Part shown: in pieces, positions 19,300 to 26,223 of the stretch
Layout: every line of letters begins with the position of its first letter
Numbering within the stretch: position 1 is the stretch's first letter
NCBI GenBank assembly: GCA_029862975.1
Contig: JAOTWP010000015.1
Location: 1-49,367, forward strand
Reading direction: 5' to 3'
DNA length: 49,367 nt
From: Acidobacteriota bacterium
GTDB lineage: Bacteria; Acidobacteriota; Thermoanaerobaculia; Multivoradales; JAHEKO01
Program-made: the position numbers and the translations under genes
Notes under the pieces: model-generated
Told to the model about the DNA's origin: nothing
Database searches by the model: none
What the model saw: only the letters and a program-made list of their open reading frames with translations

Positions 19300-20517
19300 A
19301 TGCCCCGGCCCGCGCCGCCGCGCGTCGATCGCGACAGCGTCCGCCGCCTCTGGCTGGCGCGCCAGGGGCTCGCCGCGCCGCGCGGCAGCGAGCCGCTCTC
19401 GGCGCCCGCTCTCGCCGACCACCTGGCGCGGACGGGGGCCTTGCAGCTCGACCCCATCAACGCCGTCGACCGCGCCCACTACCTCACCCTCTGGAGCCGC
19501 TACGGCGCCTACGACCGCGACGCGCTCGACGGCTGGATCTGGGGCGGCGGGATCGCCTACGAGTACTGGGGGCACGAGGCCTCGATCCTGCCGCTCGCCC
19601 ACCTGCCGCTGAGCCGCCGGCGGATGCGCCGCTTCCCCGGCCGTTGGGTGGAGAAGTCGTGGTGGCCGCACTACGCGACCTCCGTCGCGTCTCAACGCCG
19701 GGTGCTGCGGCGCCTGCGCGCCGAAGGCCCGCTCGAGAGCGCCGCCTTCGAGCGCCGGCCGGCCGAGGGTCCGGCGACCGTGGCGGCCGGCTACACGATG
19801 CCCAAGGAGGACAAGCGCTCGCTCAAGCTGCTCTGGCACGCCGGCCGGGTGGCGGTGGCGACGCGCCGCCACTTCCGCTGCGTCTACGATCTCGCGGAGC
19901 GGGTCTACCCGGCCGGCGAGACCGCCTCGGTGCGGCAGCTCGAGGACAGCTGGCTGCTGGTGGGGCTCGCCGGCAACGGCATCGCCGGCGAGCGCCATCT
20001 GACGAACTACCTGACGACGCCCGCCCTCACGGCGGCGGAGCGCCGGCGGGTGATCGCGCGCAACCTGAAGCAGAAGCGCGTGGTCGAGGTTCGGGTGGCG
20101 GGACTGCCCGGCCCGTGCTACGCGCTGCCGGAGCACCTCGAGGGCCTCGACGACCTGCCCGAACCGCAAGGCACGACCCTGATCTGCCCCTTCGATTCCC
20201 TCTTGTTCCAGCGCCAGCGCGCCGAGGACCTCCTCGACTTCTCCTACCGCATCGAGATCTACGTCCCGCCGGCCAGGCGCACCTTCGGCTACTACGTCCT
20301 CCCCATCCTCCACGACGGCCGCCTCGTCGGTCGCCTCGACCCCAAACTGCACCGTGACCGCGCGCGCCTCGAGATCAAGAGCCTCCACCTGGAGCCCGGC
20401 TTCGAGTCGACGAGAGAATTCGAGACGGCGCTCCGCGACACCCTGGCCGACCTCGCCGAGTTCCTCGGCGCCAAGGACCTCGAGCTGCCGCGCGGCTGGG
20501 GGGCTCGGTTGTCCTAG
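19300..20517 (+). CDS. YcaQ/AlkZ-like winged-helix DNA glycosylase
   Basis: The 405-residue product belongs to the HTH_42 family (tandem winged helices). Members AlkZ and YcaQ (AZL) unhook interstrand crosslinks and excise alkylated bases. The catalytic Gln-x-Asp motif appears as Gln49-Leu50-Asp51 in 'LQLDPINAVDRAHY'; the Leu variant is the one described for the broader-specificity YcaQ group. The C-terminal 'PFDSLLFQRQR' block is also conserved in the family. The start at 19300 (ATG) begins the family-like N-terminus; an in-frame start at 19171 would add a non-conserved extension. The 3' end abuts the cassette array, whose truncated last attC begins about 5 bp after the stop codon. Confidence 0.88.
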   Translation: MPRPAPPRVDRDSVRRLWLARQGLAAPRGSEPLSAPALADHLARTGALQLDPINAVDRAHYLTLWSRYGAYDRDALDGWIWGGGIAYEYWGHEASILPLAHLPLSRRRMRRFPGRWVEKSWWPHYATSVASQRRVLRRLRAEGPLESAAFERRPAEGPATVAAGYTMPKEDKRSLKLLWHAGRVAVATRRHFRCVYDLAERVYPAGETASVRQLEDSWLLVGLAGNGIAGERHLTNYLTTPALTAAERRRVIARNLKQKRVVEVRVAGLPGPCYALPEHLEGLDDLPEPQGTTLICPFDSLLFQRQRAEDLLDFSYRIEIYVPPARRTFGYYVLPILHDGRLVGRLDPKLHRDRARLEIKSLHLEPGFESTREFETALRDTLADLAEFLGAKDLELPRGWGARLS

Positions 20518-20521
20518 AGTG

Positions 20522-20575
20522 GACTTTACAACCGGAACCGAAAGGCCGAGCGACCGCTGCAGCGACTGCTCAGGC
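20522..20575 (-). other. Truncated attC-like half-site after hicBA
   Basis: On the minus strand, GCCTGAGC (20575-20568) overlaps the hicA stop and is followed by a GTCGCTGCAGCGG arm. The next 30 bases align closely with the attC after the hicB fragment (21094-21149), including a shared CGGCCT...CGGTTGTA segment. The similarity ends at about 20522, a few bases before the glycosylase stop codon, and no matching L'/R' arm is found. It looks like a site cut at the array boundary. Confidence 0.5.
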
Positions 20576-20762
20576 GCCAGGTCTCGGAACTTGGAGGTCA
20601 CGACAGATCTTCCGCGCGAGGTGCTCGTTGACCTCGCGATGACGGGGCACCGTGGAGACCCTTCTGGCGTCCCCATTTCACCAACACGCTGTGGTTCCCG
20701 CCCTCCCGCAGGAGTTCGCAGCCGTGGCTCCCGAGGTGTCGAACGAGGTCTCGCCGCTTCAA
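20570..20762 (-). pseudogene. hicA: hicA mRNA-interferase toxin, frameshifted
   Basis: From a TTG overlapping the hicB stop (TTGA), the frame reads Met-Lys-Arg-Arg-Asp-Leu-Val-Arg-His-Leu, then Cys-Glu-Leu-Leu-Arg-Glu-Gly-Gly-Asn-His-Ser-Val, the HicA dsRBD-like fold with its catalytic Gly-x-His-region histidine. It then derails. In the next frame, the expected end follows (Val-Ser-Thr-Val-Pro-Arg-His-Arg-Glu-Val-Asn-Glu-His-Leu-Ala-Arg-Lys-Ile). Removing one G from the G4 run (CCCC at 20671-20674 on the plus strand) restores one frame of normal HicA length, about 63 residues. HicA cleaves mRNA in its free form. The gene is either inactivated by a 1-base insertion or the assembly has a homopolymer error. 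Confidence 0.75.
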
Positions 20763-20980
20763 GCCGTGACCTTGAACGGCTCTCGGATGACCGACTCACC
20801 GGCCAGAGACTCCTCGGCCAGGGCGCGGTTCGCCTCCAGCACGAGCGTGACGGCCTCCTCGAGGTTGGCACGAGCCTCTTCCAGCGTGGCGCCTTGGGTA
20901 TTGGCGCCAGGCAGTTCCTCGACGAAGGCGATGTAGCCCTCGGGCACTTGGCGGAAGACTGCAGTGAACTCAGCGTGCAT
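20759..20980 (-). CDS. hicB: HicB-family antitoxin
   Basis: This 73-residue protein has the HicB partial RNase H-like fold sequence: a 'FTAVFRQVPEGYIAFVEELPG' strand pattern, then 'ATLEEARANLEEAVTLVLE', a signature shared by HicB and UPF0150-like antitoxins. It neutralises HicA by blocking its active site, and some members also bind their own promoter. It precedes hicA with a 4-base overlap, the reverse of the more common hicA-hicB order but known. It lies 36 bp after the end of an attC-like site, so hicB-hicA forms one cassette. Confidence 0.85.
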   Translation of the reverse strand: MHAEFTAVFRQVPEGYIAFVEELPGANTQGATLEEARANLEEAVTLVLEANRALAEESLAGESVIREPFKVTA

Positions 20981-21015
20981 GGCGCGACCGATTCTCGCGG
21001 ACAGGGCTCACTGGC

Positions 21016-21149
21016 GCCCACCGGTTCTGGAGCTGAGCGGCGATGCCAGCCAAACACCTACCGCAGTGGTCCATCGAGGGTTTCACCGCTGAAGTCTACA
21101 ACCGATACCGGAGGCCGAGGGCAGCGTCCGCTGCAGCGAGTGGTTGGAC
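21016..21149 (-). other. attC-like recombination site (hicB-fragment cassette)
   Basis: On the minus strand, GTCCAAC (21149-21143) leads into an arm GCTGCAGCGGACG. About 75 bp later the partner arm CGCCGCTCAGC is found, ending in GGTGGGC (21022-21016). The arms pair apart from two unpaired bases, as in attC bottom strands, but the R' end lacks the usual GTT. The total is about 134 bp, in the long VCR-like range. Part of its R'' half repeats at the array end (20522-20575). Confidence 0.5.
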
Positions 21150-21242
21150 AGCACGCCTCACAGCAGCTCCACGAAGGCCAGGGACGGAAACGCTGACGTT
21201 CTCCTCTGAGTGGTGCAGTGCGATCTTGTACTTCATCCTCAT
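21096..21242 (-). pseudogene. hicB-like antitoxin fragment (minicassette)
   Basis: An ATG (complement 21240-21242, or the second at 21234-21236) opens a 48-codon frame that reads Met-Lys-Tyr-Lys-Ile-Ala-Leu-His-His-Ser-Glu-Glu, then Val-Ser-Val-Ser-Val-Pro-Gly-Leu. This is the typical first 20 residues of another HicB subfamily, where Pro-Gly-Cys and a helical domain would follow. After 'VPGLRG' the homology stops and the frame runs into the attC at 21149. It is a truncated gene carried as its own cassette, separate from the full hicB next to it. Confidence 0.65.
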
Positions 21243-21276
21243 GGCCCGAACAGTGTACGCCTCTCGTGCCCGAGCT

Positions 21277-21352
21277 CTCTAACGGCGTCTGAGTTCAGCG
21301 GCAACACCCGGGCTAACGTCCGGGTATTGTCGGTTGCAACGAGGGTTTAGGC
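21277..21352 (-). other. attC recombination site (DUF6891-like cassette)
   Basis: The minus strand reads GCCTAAAC (21352-21345), then an arm TTGCAACCGACAATACCCGG, a short loop, the pairing arm CCGGGTGTTGCCGCTGAA, and ends GTTAGAG (21283-21277). Length is 76 bp. R''/R' complementarity, paired L arms with a strong central stem, and the position 25 bp after a stop codon are standard for attC. Confidence 0.85.
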
Positions 21353-21376
21353 GGCAACCGCGCACGACGTTGTGAC

Positions 21377-22033
21377 CTAGTTCTTCCAGAACTGCCACCA
21401 AGGGTTGCTGGCCCTCGGAGTTTGGCTAGTGCCGATCGGGGCAGCTGGGACACCGCGCCGCTTCTGCCAGCTCATCGGAACGTGGATGCGCTGAGTGGCT
21501 TCGCCGTTCCATTGTGGATGGAGGCCCACCTCGCGGAGGGCACCTTGAATCTGCTTGCCGACCTGGACCTCGGAAGTGTCTCCAACCGGGCCATAGGCGA
21601 GGTAGAGACCGCCACCGTCGGCTGCGCTCTCGGTGTCCTGCATGTGGAAGAAGACGTAGCCGATAACGGGGGCGATCTTGCGAGCTGCTTCGATTTCCTC
21701 GCCAATCTCGGCGTGACCGCAGGTCTGGCAGCAGGCGAAGTTCTGTCTTGCGACGACGCCTCGGGCTTCGAGAAGTGCGAACGCGCGATCTAGACGATCG
21801 CAGTCCGTGACTGCCGGCCATGTTCTTTCGGCTTCCAAGGCAGTCTTGAGGGCCTCGGCTAGCCCTAACTTGATTTGCGTGTCGGCTTTCAGGTCGGGAT
21901 ACTCGTCTGCGGCGACATCGTGGACATCCGCCTCAATCTGGCCAGGGCTGTCGAAGCCTTCGGCCACCTTGCGCTCTATAAGCGATTTAAGGTCGGCGAG
22001 AGCCTCTCCTTCCTTCACCGTCTCTCCTTTCAT
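21377..22033 (-). CDS. DUF6891-like protein (cassette gene)
   Basis: This protein of 218 residues has a Cys-Cys-Gln-Thr-Cys-Gly-His motif near residues 100-106 and a following 'IGYVFFHMQDTESAADGGG' and 'LYLAYG' block, which I associate with DUF6891. An N-terminal acidic helix region comes first. The cysteine cluster suggests metal binding; the function is unknown. It is a complete single-gene cassette: its ATG is 17 bp after the R' end of the preceding attC (22050) and its stop is 25 bp before its own attC. Codon use is less GC-biased than in flanking genes, in line with transfer. Confidence 0.75.
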   Translation of the reverse strand: MKGETVKEGEALADLKSLIERKVAEGFDSPGQIEADVHDVAADEYPDLKADTQIKLGLAEALKTALEAERTWPAVTDCDRLDRAFALLEARGVVARQNFACCQTCGHAEIGEEIEAARKIAPVIGYVFFHMQDTESAADGGGLYLAYGPVGDTSEVQVGKQIQGALREVGLHPQWNGEATQRIHVPMSWQKRRGVPAAPIGTSQTPRASNPWWQFWKN

Positions 22034-22049
22034 ACCAGCCGTCCGAGTG

Positions 22050-22124
22050 CCGCCTAACGACTGAAATTCAGCGACCAGGGCGCCCGCGAAGCGGGCGGTC
22101 TGGTCCGCTGCAATGATTTGTTAG
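22050..22124 (-). other. attC recombination site (two-gene unknown cassette)
   Basis: This is the clearest site in the array. On the minus strand it reads GCCTAAC (22124-22118), arm ATTGCAGCGGACCAG, a GC-rich central hairpin CCGCCCGC-TTCG-CGGGCG, arm CTGGTCGCTGAATTT, and GTTAGGC (22056-22050). R'' and R' are perfect reverse complements, the arms pair with an extra unpaired base, and length (75 bp) and gene distance match classical attC sites. Confidence 0.93.
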
Positions 22125-22135
22125 GCCGCTGCCCG

Positions 22136-22930
22136 CTACGCCTCATCATTGTCAGGAACTCCGATAGCAAGAAGAGTCTCCAGAACGAATCGGGCCGACT
22201 CAGAGGGCGAGCGATTGTTGACCCAATGGCTTCTCAGAAGATTCCGGCCGTCGAAAGTGGTCAATGAGCGCACACCACCGTCGAGCATTCGGCAGTTCCA
22301 GAAGATCTGGGCGTCCTCCGAAGTCGGCTGATCGAACGCCGAGCGGAGAACCTTTAGGGATTGGGCTTCCGACAACTGGGCTTCGTGAACGAGGTGAAGA
22401 GTGTCGGAGCCGTCGGTCCGTTGCCGACGCCTACCCCAAGCCCTGAGTCGACCCGATTCTTCAAGGAGAATCTGGAGTTCGATGCCTTCAACCCCGCCAC
22501 CAACCTGTATCAACGCGAACTGGGGTGGCTTCGATGATTCCGACAGAGGCACCGCGCTTGGATTCAGAGCGGAGAAAGTACGTAGGAACTCGCTCTCGCC
22601 CAGCCAGGGCGGCGGCATGACGATGACCAGCTTCAATGGCTCAACGACGGTAAATGTTCCCGACTGAAGATCTCTCCACGCAGCTTCGCGGCCTTCTCTC
22701 GGGTCGCGATAGGACCAAGGGTCAGAGAGAATATAACCTCGCAGCTGCTGGTGTGCACTGGCTCCGTATGCCATCTCGTAGAGCGGATGCCCGAACGGTA
22801 GGTCTGGCACCGCGAGATCGCTGCCTAGCTGTAGTGGAAACCGGTACCATCGATTGCAGGTCTCCGCGCCGAGATCATGCAGGACAACAGCTCCAAAGCC
22901 GAGGGACAGAATTAGGGCAGCGATTCGCAT
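22136..22930 (-). CDS. Unknown membrane-anchored or secreted protein (cassette gene)
   Basis: The 264-residue product starts with a hydrophobic signal or anchor (Met-Arg-Ile-Ala-Ala-Leu-Ile-Leu-Ser-Leu-Gly-Phe). The rest is soluble with no motif I recognise, containing a Trp/Tyr-rich region and a predicted mixed alpha/beta C-terminal half. I choose the start at 22930 over an in-frame start at 22987 because it begins the signal segment, follows a GGAAGGG site, and avoids overlapping the upstream gene by 37 bp. It shares a cassette with the 87-residue gene and ends 12 bp before an attC. Confidence 0.7.
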   Translation of the reverse strand: MRIAALILSLGFGAVVLHDLGAETCNRWYRFPLQLGSDLAVPDLPFGHPLYEMAYGASAHQQLRGYILSDPWSYRDPREGREAAWRDLQSGTFTVVEPLKLVIVMPPPWLGESEFLRTFSALNPSAVPLSESSKPPQFALIQVGGGVEGIELQILLEESGRLRAWGRRRQRTDGSDTLHLVHEAQLSEAQSLKVLRSAFDQPTSEDAQIFWNCRMLDGGVRSLTTFDGRNLLRSHWVNNRSPSESARFVLETLLAIGVPDNDEA

Positions 22931-22950
22931 TGGATACGGCCCTTCCACGT

Positions 22951-23214
22951 CTACGTGTCCAAGACGTGCTCGGTGAGCATGCGCCATGTGTTGCCCGCGG
23001 CGCAGTTGGTTGGGTCGAGTTCGCGTACGACCCTTGATGCGTCAGCCGGCAGCGGACGGCGCTGGGAGAGAAAGTCGCGCAGATACCAGAATGTAAATGG
23101 GCGGTGTGCTTTGCTGAAGTCGTAGTCAAGGGTCGTGTCCCCAACAAGCCAGCTAGCACGACGCGGGAGCTGGCGGGCTAGCAGAGCGCGGGCCACCTCG
23201 AGGTCGAGAGTCAT
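22951..23214 (-). CDS. Unknown small protein (cassette gene)
   Basis: The frame encodes 87 residues with aromatic and charged residues (for example 'RPFTFWYLRDFLSQRRPLP') and no signal peptide. I recognise no family. It is the first gene of a two-gene cassette, with a GGTGAG site just before its ATG, and ends 20 bp before the start of the next gene. Small orphan proteins are common in integron cassettes. Confidence 0.55.
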   Translation of the reverse strand: MTLDLEVARALLARQLPRRASWLVGDTTLDYDFSKAHRPFTFWYLRDFLSQRRPLPADASRVVRELDPTNCAAGNTWRMLTEHVLDT

Positions 23215-23314
23215 CTCACCAGATCTATGCTAGTGCGGAACCTCACTCGTCTGCCGAACAAGTCTCGAGCTCACCGGCACCGCCCGCGGTGCTGATGAGA
23301 ATCGAGTTGTTGAA

Positions 23315-23429
23315 GCTAACCACTGCCTCGTACTCTACACCCGGGCCGAAACGCGCTGGGCGGTATCCGGTGCAGCGACTTGCTGAGCAGAAACGAAGAG
23401 TGGTTCGGAGCAGCAATCGCTTGTTGCGC
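23315..23429 (-). other. attC-like recombination site (hydrolase cassette)
   Basis: On the minus strand, GCGCAAC (23429-23423) is followed by AAGCGATTGCTGCTCCGAACC, which aligns with the R''/L'' half of the clear site at 22050-22124. The R' end is GTGGTTAGC (23323-23315). Total about 115 bp. The left half is convincing and sits 18 bp after the hydrolase stop codon. The arm pairing on the right is weaker, and a shorter alternative from 23388 also exists, so the exact limits are uncertain. Confidence 0.65.
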
Positions 23430-23447
23430 TGCGGCCTCCGAGGGGGC

Positions 23448-24272
23448 TCACCTGCCTCGTTGTAGGAGTCGTTGTATGGCTTCGATGGCCAGATCACGTC
23501 GGTCGTGATGAATCATGTGACCGCTCCCTTCCGCCACCAGGAACTCCGCATCTCCGGAGAGCTCAACCCATTGCCGCGACTTCGATATCCACAGCTCTCG
23601 ATGTGCCGGCGCACTCCCCAAGTCGCCGAAGTTCTGAGAGTCGGCCGCCAAGACGGTCAGTGGGACCTCACGTGGGAATGTCGAGAAGTCCCACTCCGTC
23701 GTCCCCCCAGCGCCCTCGCGTTCTTGGCGGACAGCCGCGGGACCGCGTGAACTCCCCTCCTCGAGGAGTCGCTCGCGAACCACACGTTCTTCACTGGTCA
23801 GCAGAACCCGGCGAGCCTCTTCGAACCCAGCTGGTGGCGTATCGAGGATAACGACCCCAACAACACGGTCGGGGAAGAGGCTCGCATATCGGAGCACGTG
23901 GAGGCCGCCCATGGAGTGCCCGACCAGAACGACTGAACCCTCTACCCCCAATGCTTCGAGCAAGCTGCGAAGCTCGCGGGCTATTCGAGTAGGCGTCCTG
24001 GGTTCGACTCCGGGATCGCTTTGACCGAACCCAGGTCGGTCGAACGTGATCACCCGAGCAGTCATCGACAACTCGACGACGAGACCGTCCCACGTTCGCG
24101 AGCTCTGTCCAGCCCCCGCCGCAAGAACAACGGTCACGGGGCCCTCTCCGGACACGCACGCATTGATCCCCCGACCGTCGATGGAGATCCTCCGACAGCT
24201 CTCCTGAATCCACACAGAATCCGCGGTCCCGAAGATGAGTATCAGGAGTGAGACGAGGACCATCTTCGTCAT
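23448..24272 (-). CDS. Alpha/beta hydrolase, exported (first cassette gene)
   Basis: The 274-residue protein has an N-terminal hydrophobic signal (Met-Thr-Lys-Met-Val-Leu-Val-Ser-Leu-Leu-Ile-Leu), an oxyanion-region Gly-Ala-Gly-Gln-Ser, the nucleophile elbow Gly-His-Ser-Met-Gly-Gly, an aspartate in 'VVILDTPP', and a late histidine in Gly-Ser-Gly-His-Met. This is a complete hydrolase triad arrangement. The substrate is unknown; relatives include esterases and lactonases. The start at 24272 follows GGAGGG 8 bp upstream; the longer in-frame reading to 24401 would overlap the divergent neighbour. Being the cassette nearest the presumed attI side, it would be the best expressed if a Pc promoter existed, but none is seen. 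Confidence 0.88.
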   Translation of the reverse strand: MTKMVLVSLLILIFGTADSVWIQESCRRISIDGRGINACVSGEGPVTVVLAAGAGQSSRTWDGLVVELSMTARVITFDRPGFGQSDPGVEPRTPTRIARELRSLLEALGVEGSVVLVGHSMGGLHVLRYASLFPDRVVGVVILDTPPAGFEEARRVLLTSEERVVRERLLEEGSSRGPAAVRQEREGAGGTTEWDFSTFPREVPLTVLAADSQNFGDLGSAPAHRELWISKSRQWVELSGDAEFLVAEGSGHMIHHDRRDLAIEAIQRLLQRGR

Positions 24273-24393
24273 TTCTTGCCCTCCACTCTCGCTCGCCTCC
24301 GTCCGGGTCTTCTCGGTCCGGGCGCTGTAGCGGCGGGAACGCAGTGCCCGCCGCGCGGTCCGGTCGGCGCCCATGCTAGTACCATCCGTCCGC

Positions 24394-25626
24394 ATGTCCA
24401 CTCGACCCGAGTCTCGGGACCGGCCGCGCCGCCCCCAGCCACGCAGCCGGCCGGTGACCGGCGCCCGCTCCCGTCACCTGGCGCAGTGCACCCGCGGGCT
24501 CGAGGCCGTGCTGGCGGACGAGCTGCGCGCCCTGGGCTCGAAGAGCGTCAGCGAAGTGGCTGGCGGAGCGCTCTTCGCCGCGGACGCGGAGCTGGCGTGC
24601 CGGGCGACCCTGTGGCTGCGCTCCGCCGTCCGGGTGCTCGAGCCCGTCGGCGGCGGCCGGGTCGGCGACTTCGATCAGCTCTACGAGCTGGCCTCCCGCA
24701 TCCGCTGGGAGGACCTGGTCGGTCCGCGCCACACGTTCTCGGTTCACGCCACGGTCAGCAACGCCCCGTTCACGGACCGCCACTTCGCCGCCCTCAGGGT
24801 CAAGGACGCCGTCGTCGACCGGATCCGCGCGCGGCGCGGCAGCCGCCCGGACGTGGCGCGCCACGATCCCGACGTCCCCCTGCGACTCATCGTGCGCGGC
24901 GAGGAGGCGCTCGTCTTCCGCGATCTGGCCGGCGACAGCCTGCACCGCCGCGGCTACCGGCCGGTGCAGGTCAAAAGCCCGCTGTCGGAAGCGGTCGCCG
25001 CGGGCCTCCTGCTGCTCGCCGGGTGGGACCGGGCGAGCCCGCTCGTCGACCCGATGTGCGGCTCCGGCACCTTCGTCATCGAGGCCGCCGCCCTGGCCGC
25101 CGATCGCGCCCCCGGCTACGGCCGCTCGTTCGCCGCCGAGCGCTTCCCCGACGCCGCGCCCGCCCTCTGGCGGGAGCTGCGGCGAGAGGCCCGCGACCGC
25201 CTGCGCCCGCGGCTCGACTTCGCGCTCCTCGGCGCCGACCGCCACGCAGGCGCCGTCGGCATCGCCGCCGGTAGCGCCCGGGCCGCGGGGCTCGCCGACC
25301 TCGTCCGCTTCCAGGTGGCCGACGCCGCCGTCTTCGAGCCCCCGTTCGCACCGCGCCTGGTCGTCGCCAACCCACCCTGGGGCGAGCGCCTCGGCGCCGG
25401 CAGCGAGCTCGTGGCCTCCTGGCGGGCGCTCGGCACCTTCCTGCGCCGCTGCCCGGGCGCCGTCGCCTGGGTGCTCTCCGGCGCCCCCGAGCTGACCCGC
25501 CACCTCGGCCTGCGCGCGAGCCGCCGCTGGCCGCTCAGGATCGGCCAGCTCGACGCCCGCTGGCTGCGCTACGAGGTGCGCCCGGCGCCGGAGCGCGCCG
25601 CGACGCCTACGGATAGAGGTTCCTGA
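24394..25626 (+). CDS. THUMP-domain 23S rRNA methyltransferase (RlmL N-terminal-like)
   Basis: The 410-residue product joins a THUMP RNA-binding domain (about residues 30-185; 'CTRGLEAVLADELRALG' start) to a Rossmann methyltransferase domain. In that domain 'DPMCGSGTFVIEAA' binds S-adenosylmethionine and Asn-Pro-Pro-Trp-Gly-Glu-Arg is the catalytic N-P-P-[YFW] motif for N2-guanine methylation. This matches the RlmL part of E. coli RlmKL (m2G2445) without the RlmK half. The 3' end overlaps the convergent pdxH by 20 bp. The gene is divergent from the cassette array and has the GC content of the host. Confidence 0.88.
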   Translation: MSTRPESRDRPRRPQPRSRPVTGARSRHLAQCTRGLEAVLADELRALGSKSVSEVAGGALFAADAELACRATLWLRSAVRVLEPVGGGRVGDFDQLYELASRIRWEDLVGPRHTFSVHATVSNAPFTDRHFAALRVKDAVVDRIRARRGSRPDVARHDPDVPLRLIVRGEEALVFRDLAGDSLHRRGYRPVQVKSPLSEAVAAGLLLLAGWDRASPLVDPMCGSGTFVIEAAALAADRAPGYGRSFAAERFPDAAPALWRELRREARDRLRPRLDFALLGADRHAGAVGIAAGSARAAGLADLVRFQVADAAVFEPPFAPRLVVANPPWGERLGAGSELVASWRALGTFLRRCPGAVAWVLSGAPELTRHLGLRASRRWPLRIGQLDARWLRYEVRPAPERAATPTDRGS

Positions 25627-26191
25627 CCTGCCAGCCGTCGCCGCTCTTCGTGTACTCCGTGCGGTCGTGGAGGCGGAACGGCTTGACGCGCCAGAACTCG
25701 AAGCGCTCCGCCGCGAGCCGGTAGCCGCCCCAGAAGGGCGGCCGCGGGACGTCCCTCCCGAGAAAACGGCCCTCGGTCCTGGCGACCTCGGCAAGGAGCC
25801 GCGCGTGCGACGGCAGCGGCCGGCTCTGGCGCGAAGCCCAGGCGCCTAGCTGGCTCAGCCGGGCGCGGGTCGCGAAGTAGGCGTCGGCCTCCTCGTTCGC
25901 CACCCGGCTCACCGGCCCCGCCACGCGGATCTGGCGCCCCAGCTCGCGCCAGTAGAAGTTCAGCTCGGCGTACGGGCGGGCCGCCAGCGCGTCGCCCTTG
26001 GCGCTCTCGAAGTTGGTGTAGAAGACGAAGCCGCGCTCGTCGAAGCCCTTGAGCAGCACCACCCGCACCGCGGGCCGGCCGGCCGCGTCGACCGTCGCCA
26101 GGTGCACCGCGTTGGGGTGCTCGATGCCGAGCGCCGTGGCCCGCTCGAAGATGCGGGCGAACCGGGCGAACGGATCCTCGGCGGTCTTCAC
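25607..26191 (-). CDS. pdxH: Pyridoxamine/pyridoxine 5'-phosphate oxidase
   Basis: The 194-residue FMN enzyme makes pyridoxal 5'-phosphate from PNP or PMP. Family sequence runs through the whole length: 'AVHLATVDAAGRPAVRVVLLKGFDERGFVFYTN', the Glu-Leu-Asn-Phe-Tyr-Trp block, 'SRPLPS', and the C-terminal 'RLHDRTEY...WQVRNLYP' with Arg and His contacting the phosphate and substrate. The start is taken as the GTG at 26191, where the first conserved helix begins; the open frame continues upstream but without similarity. It overlaps the end of the THUMP methyltransferase gene by 20 bp on the opposite strand. Confidence 0.95.
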   Translation of the reverse strand: MKTAEDPFARFARIFERATALGIEHPNAVHLATVDAAGRPAVRVVLLKGFDERGFVFYTNFESAKGDALAARPYAELNFYWRELGRQIRVAGPVSRVANEEADAYFATRARLSQLGAWASRQSRPLPSHARLLAEVARTEGRFLGRDVPRPPFWGGYRLAAERFEFWRVKPFRLHDRTEYTKSGDGWQVRNLYP

Positions 26192-26223
26192 GCTGCCTTG
26201 CTCTCGCGGGTGCGGCCGCGCCG

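Larger units (their letters stand above)
20522..24290 (-). mobile_element. Integron gene-cassette array without integrase (CALIN)
   Basis: All genes between the glycosylase and the THUMP methyltransferase run on the minus strand. Each gene or small gene group is followed, within about 10-25 bp of its stop, by an attC-like site in the same orientation (RYYYAAC-type R'' end, paired L''/L' arms, GTTRRRY-type R' end). Base composition falls to 52% GC in one hand-counted line (22141-22200) against 73% in a flanking line (19861-19920). Five cassettes are visible: alpha/beta hydrolase; a two-gene unknown cassette; a DUF6891-like protein; a hicB fragment; and hicB-hicA. No IntI-like gene or attI is seen, so this is a CALIN or the distal part of a larger integron. 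Boundaries are approximate. Confidence 0.8.

Noticed and set aside
21043..21282. A 79-codon plus-strand frame in the cassette array
   Set aside because: It is opposite to all cassette genes and lies over the hicB fragment and attC-like sequence; it has no similarity to known proteins.
23243..23497. An 84-codon minus-strand frame overlapping the end of the hydrolase gene
   Set aside because: It reads straight through the attC-like site and has no ribosome-binding site or recognisable sequence.
24273..24393. Possible attI site or integrase promoter region at the proximal end of the cassette array
   Set aside because: No recognisable attI core, Pc promoter or divergent integrase gene was found in these 120 bp; only the shared upstream region of the hydrolase and methyltransferase genes.
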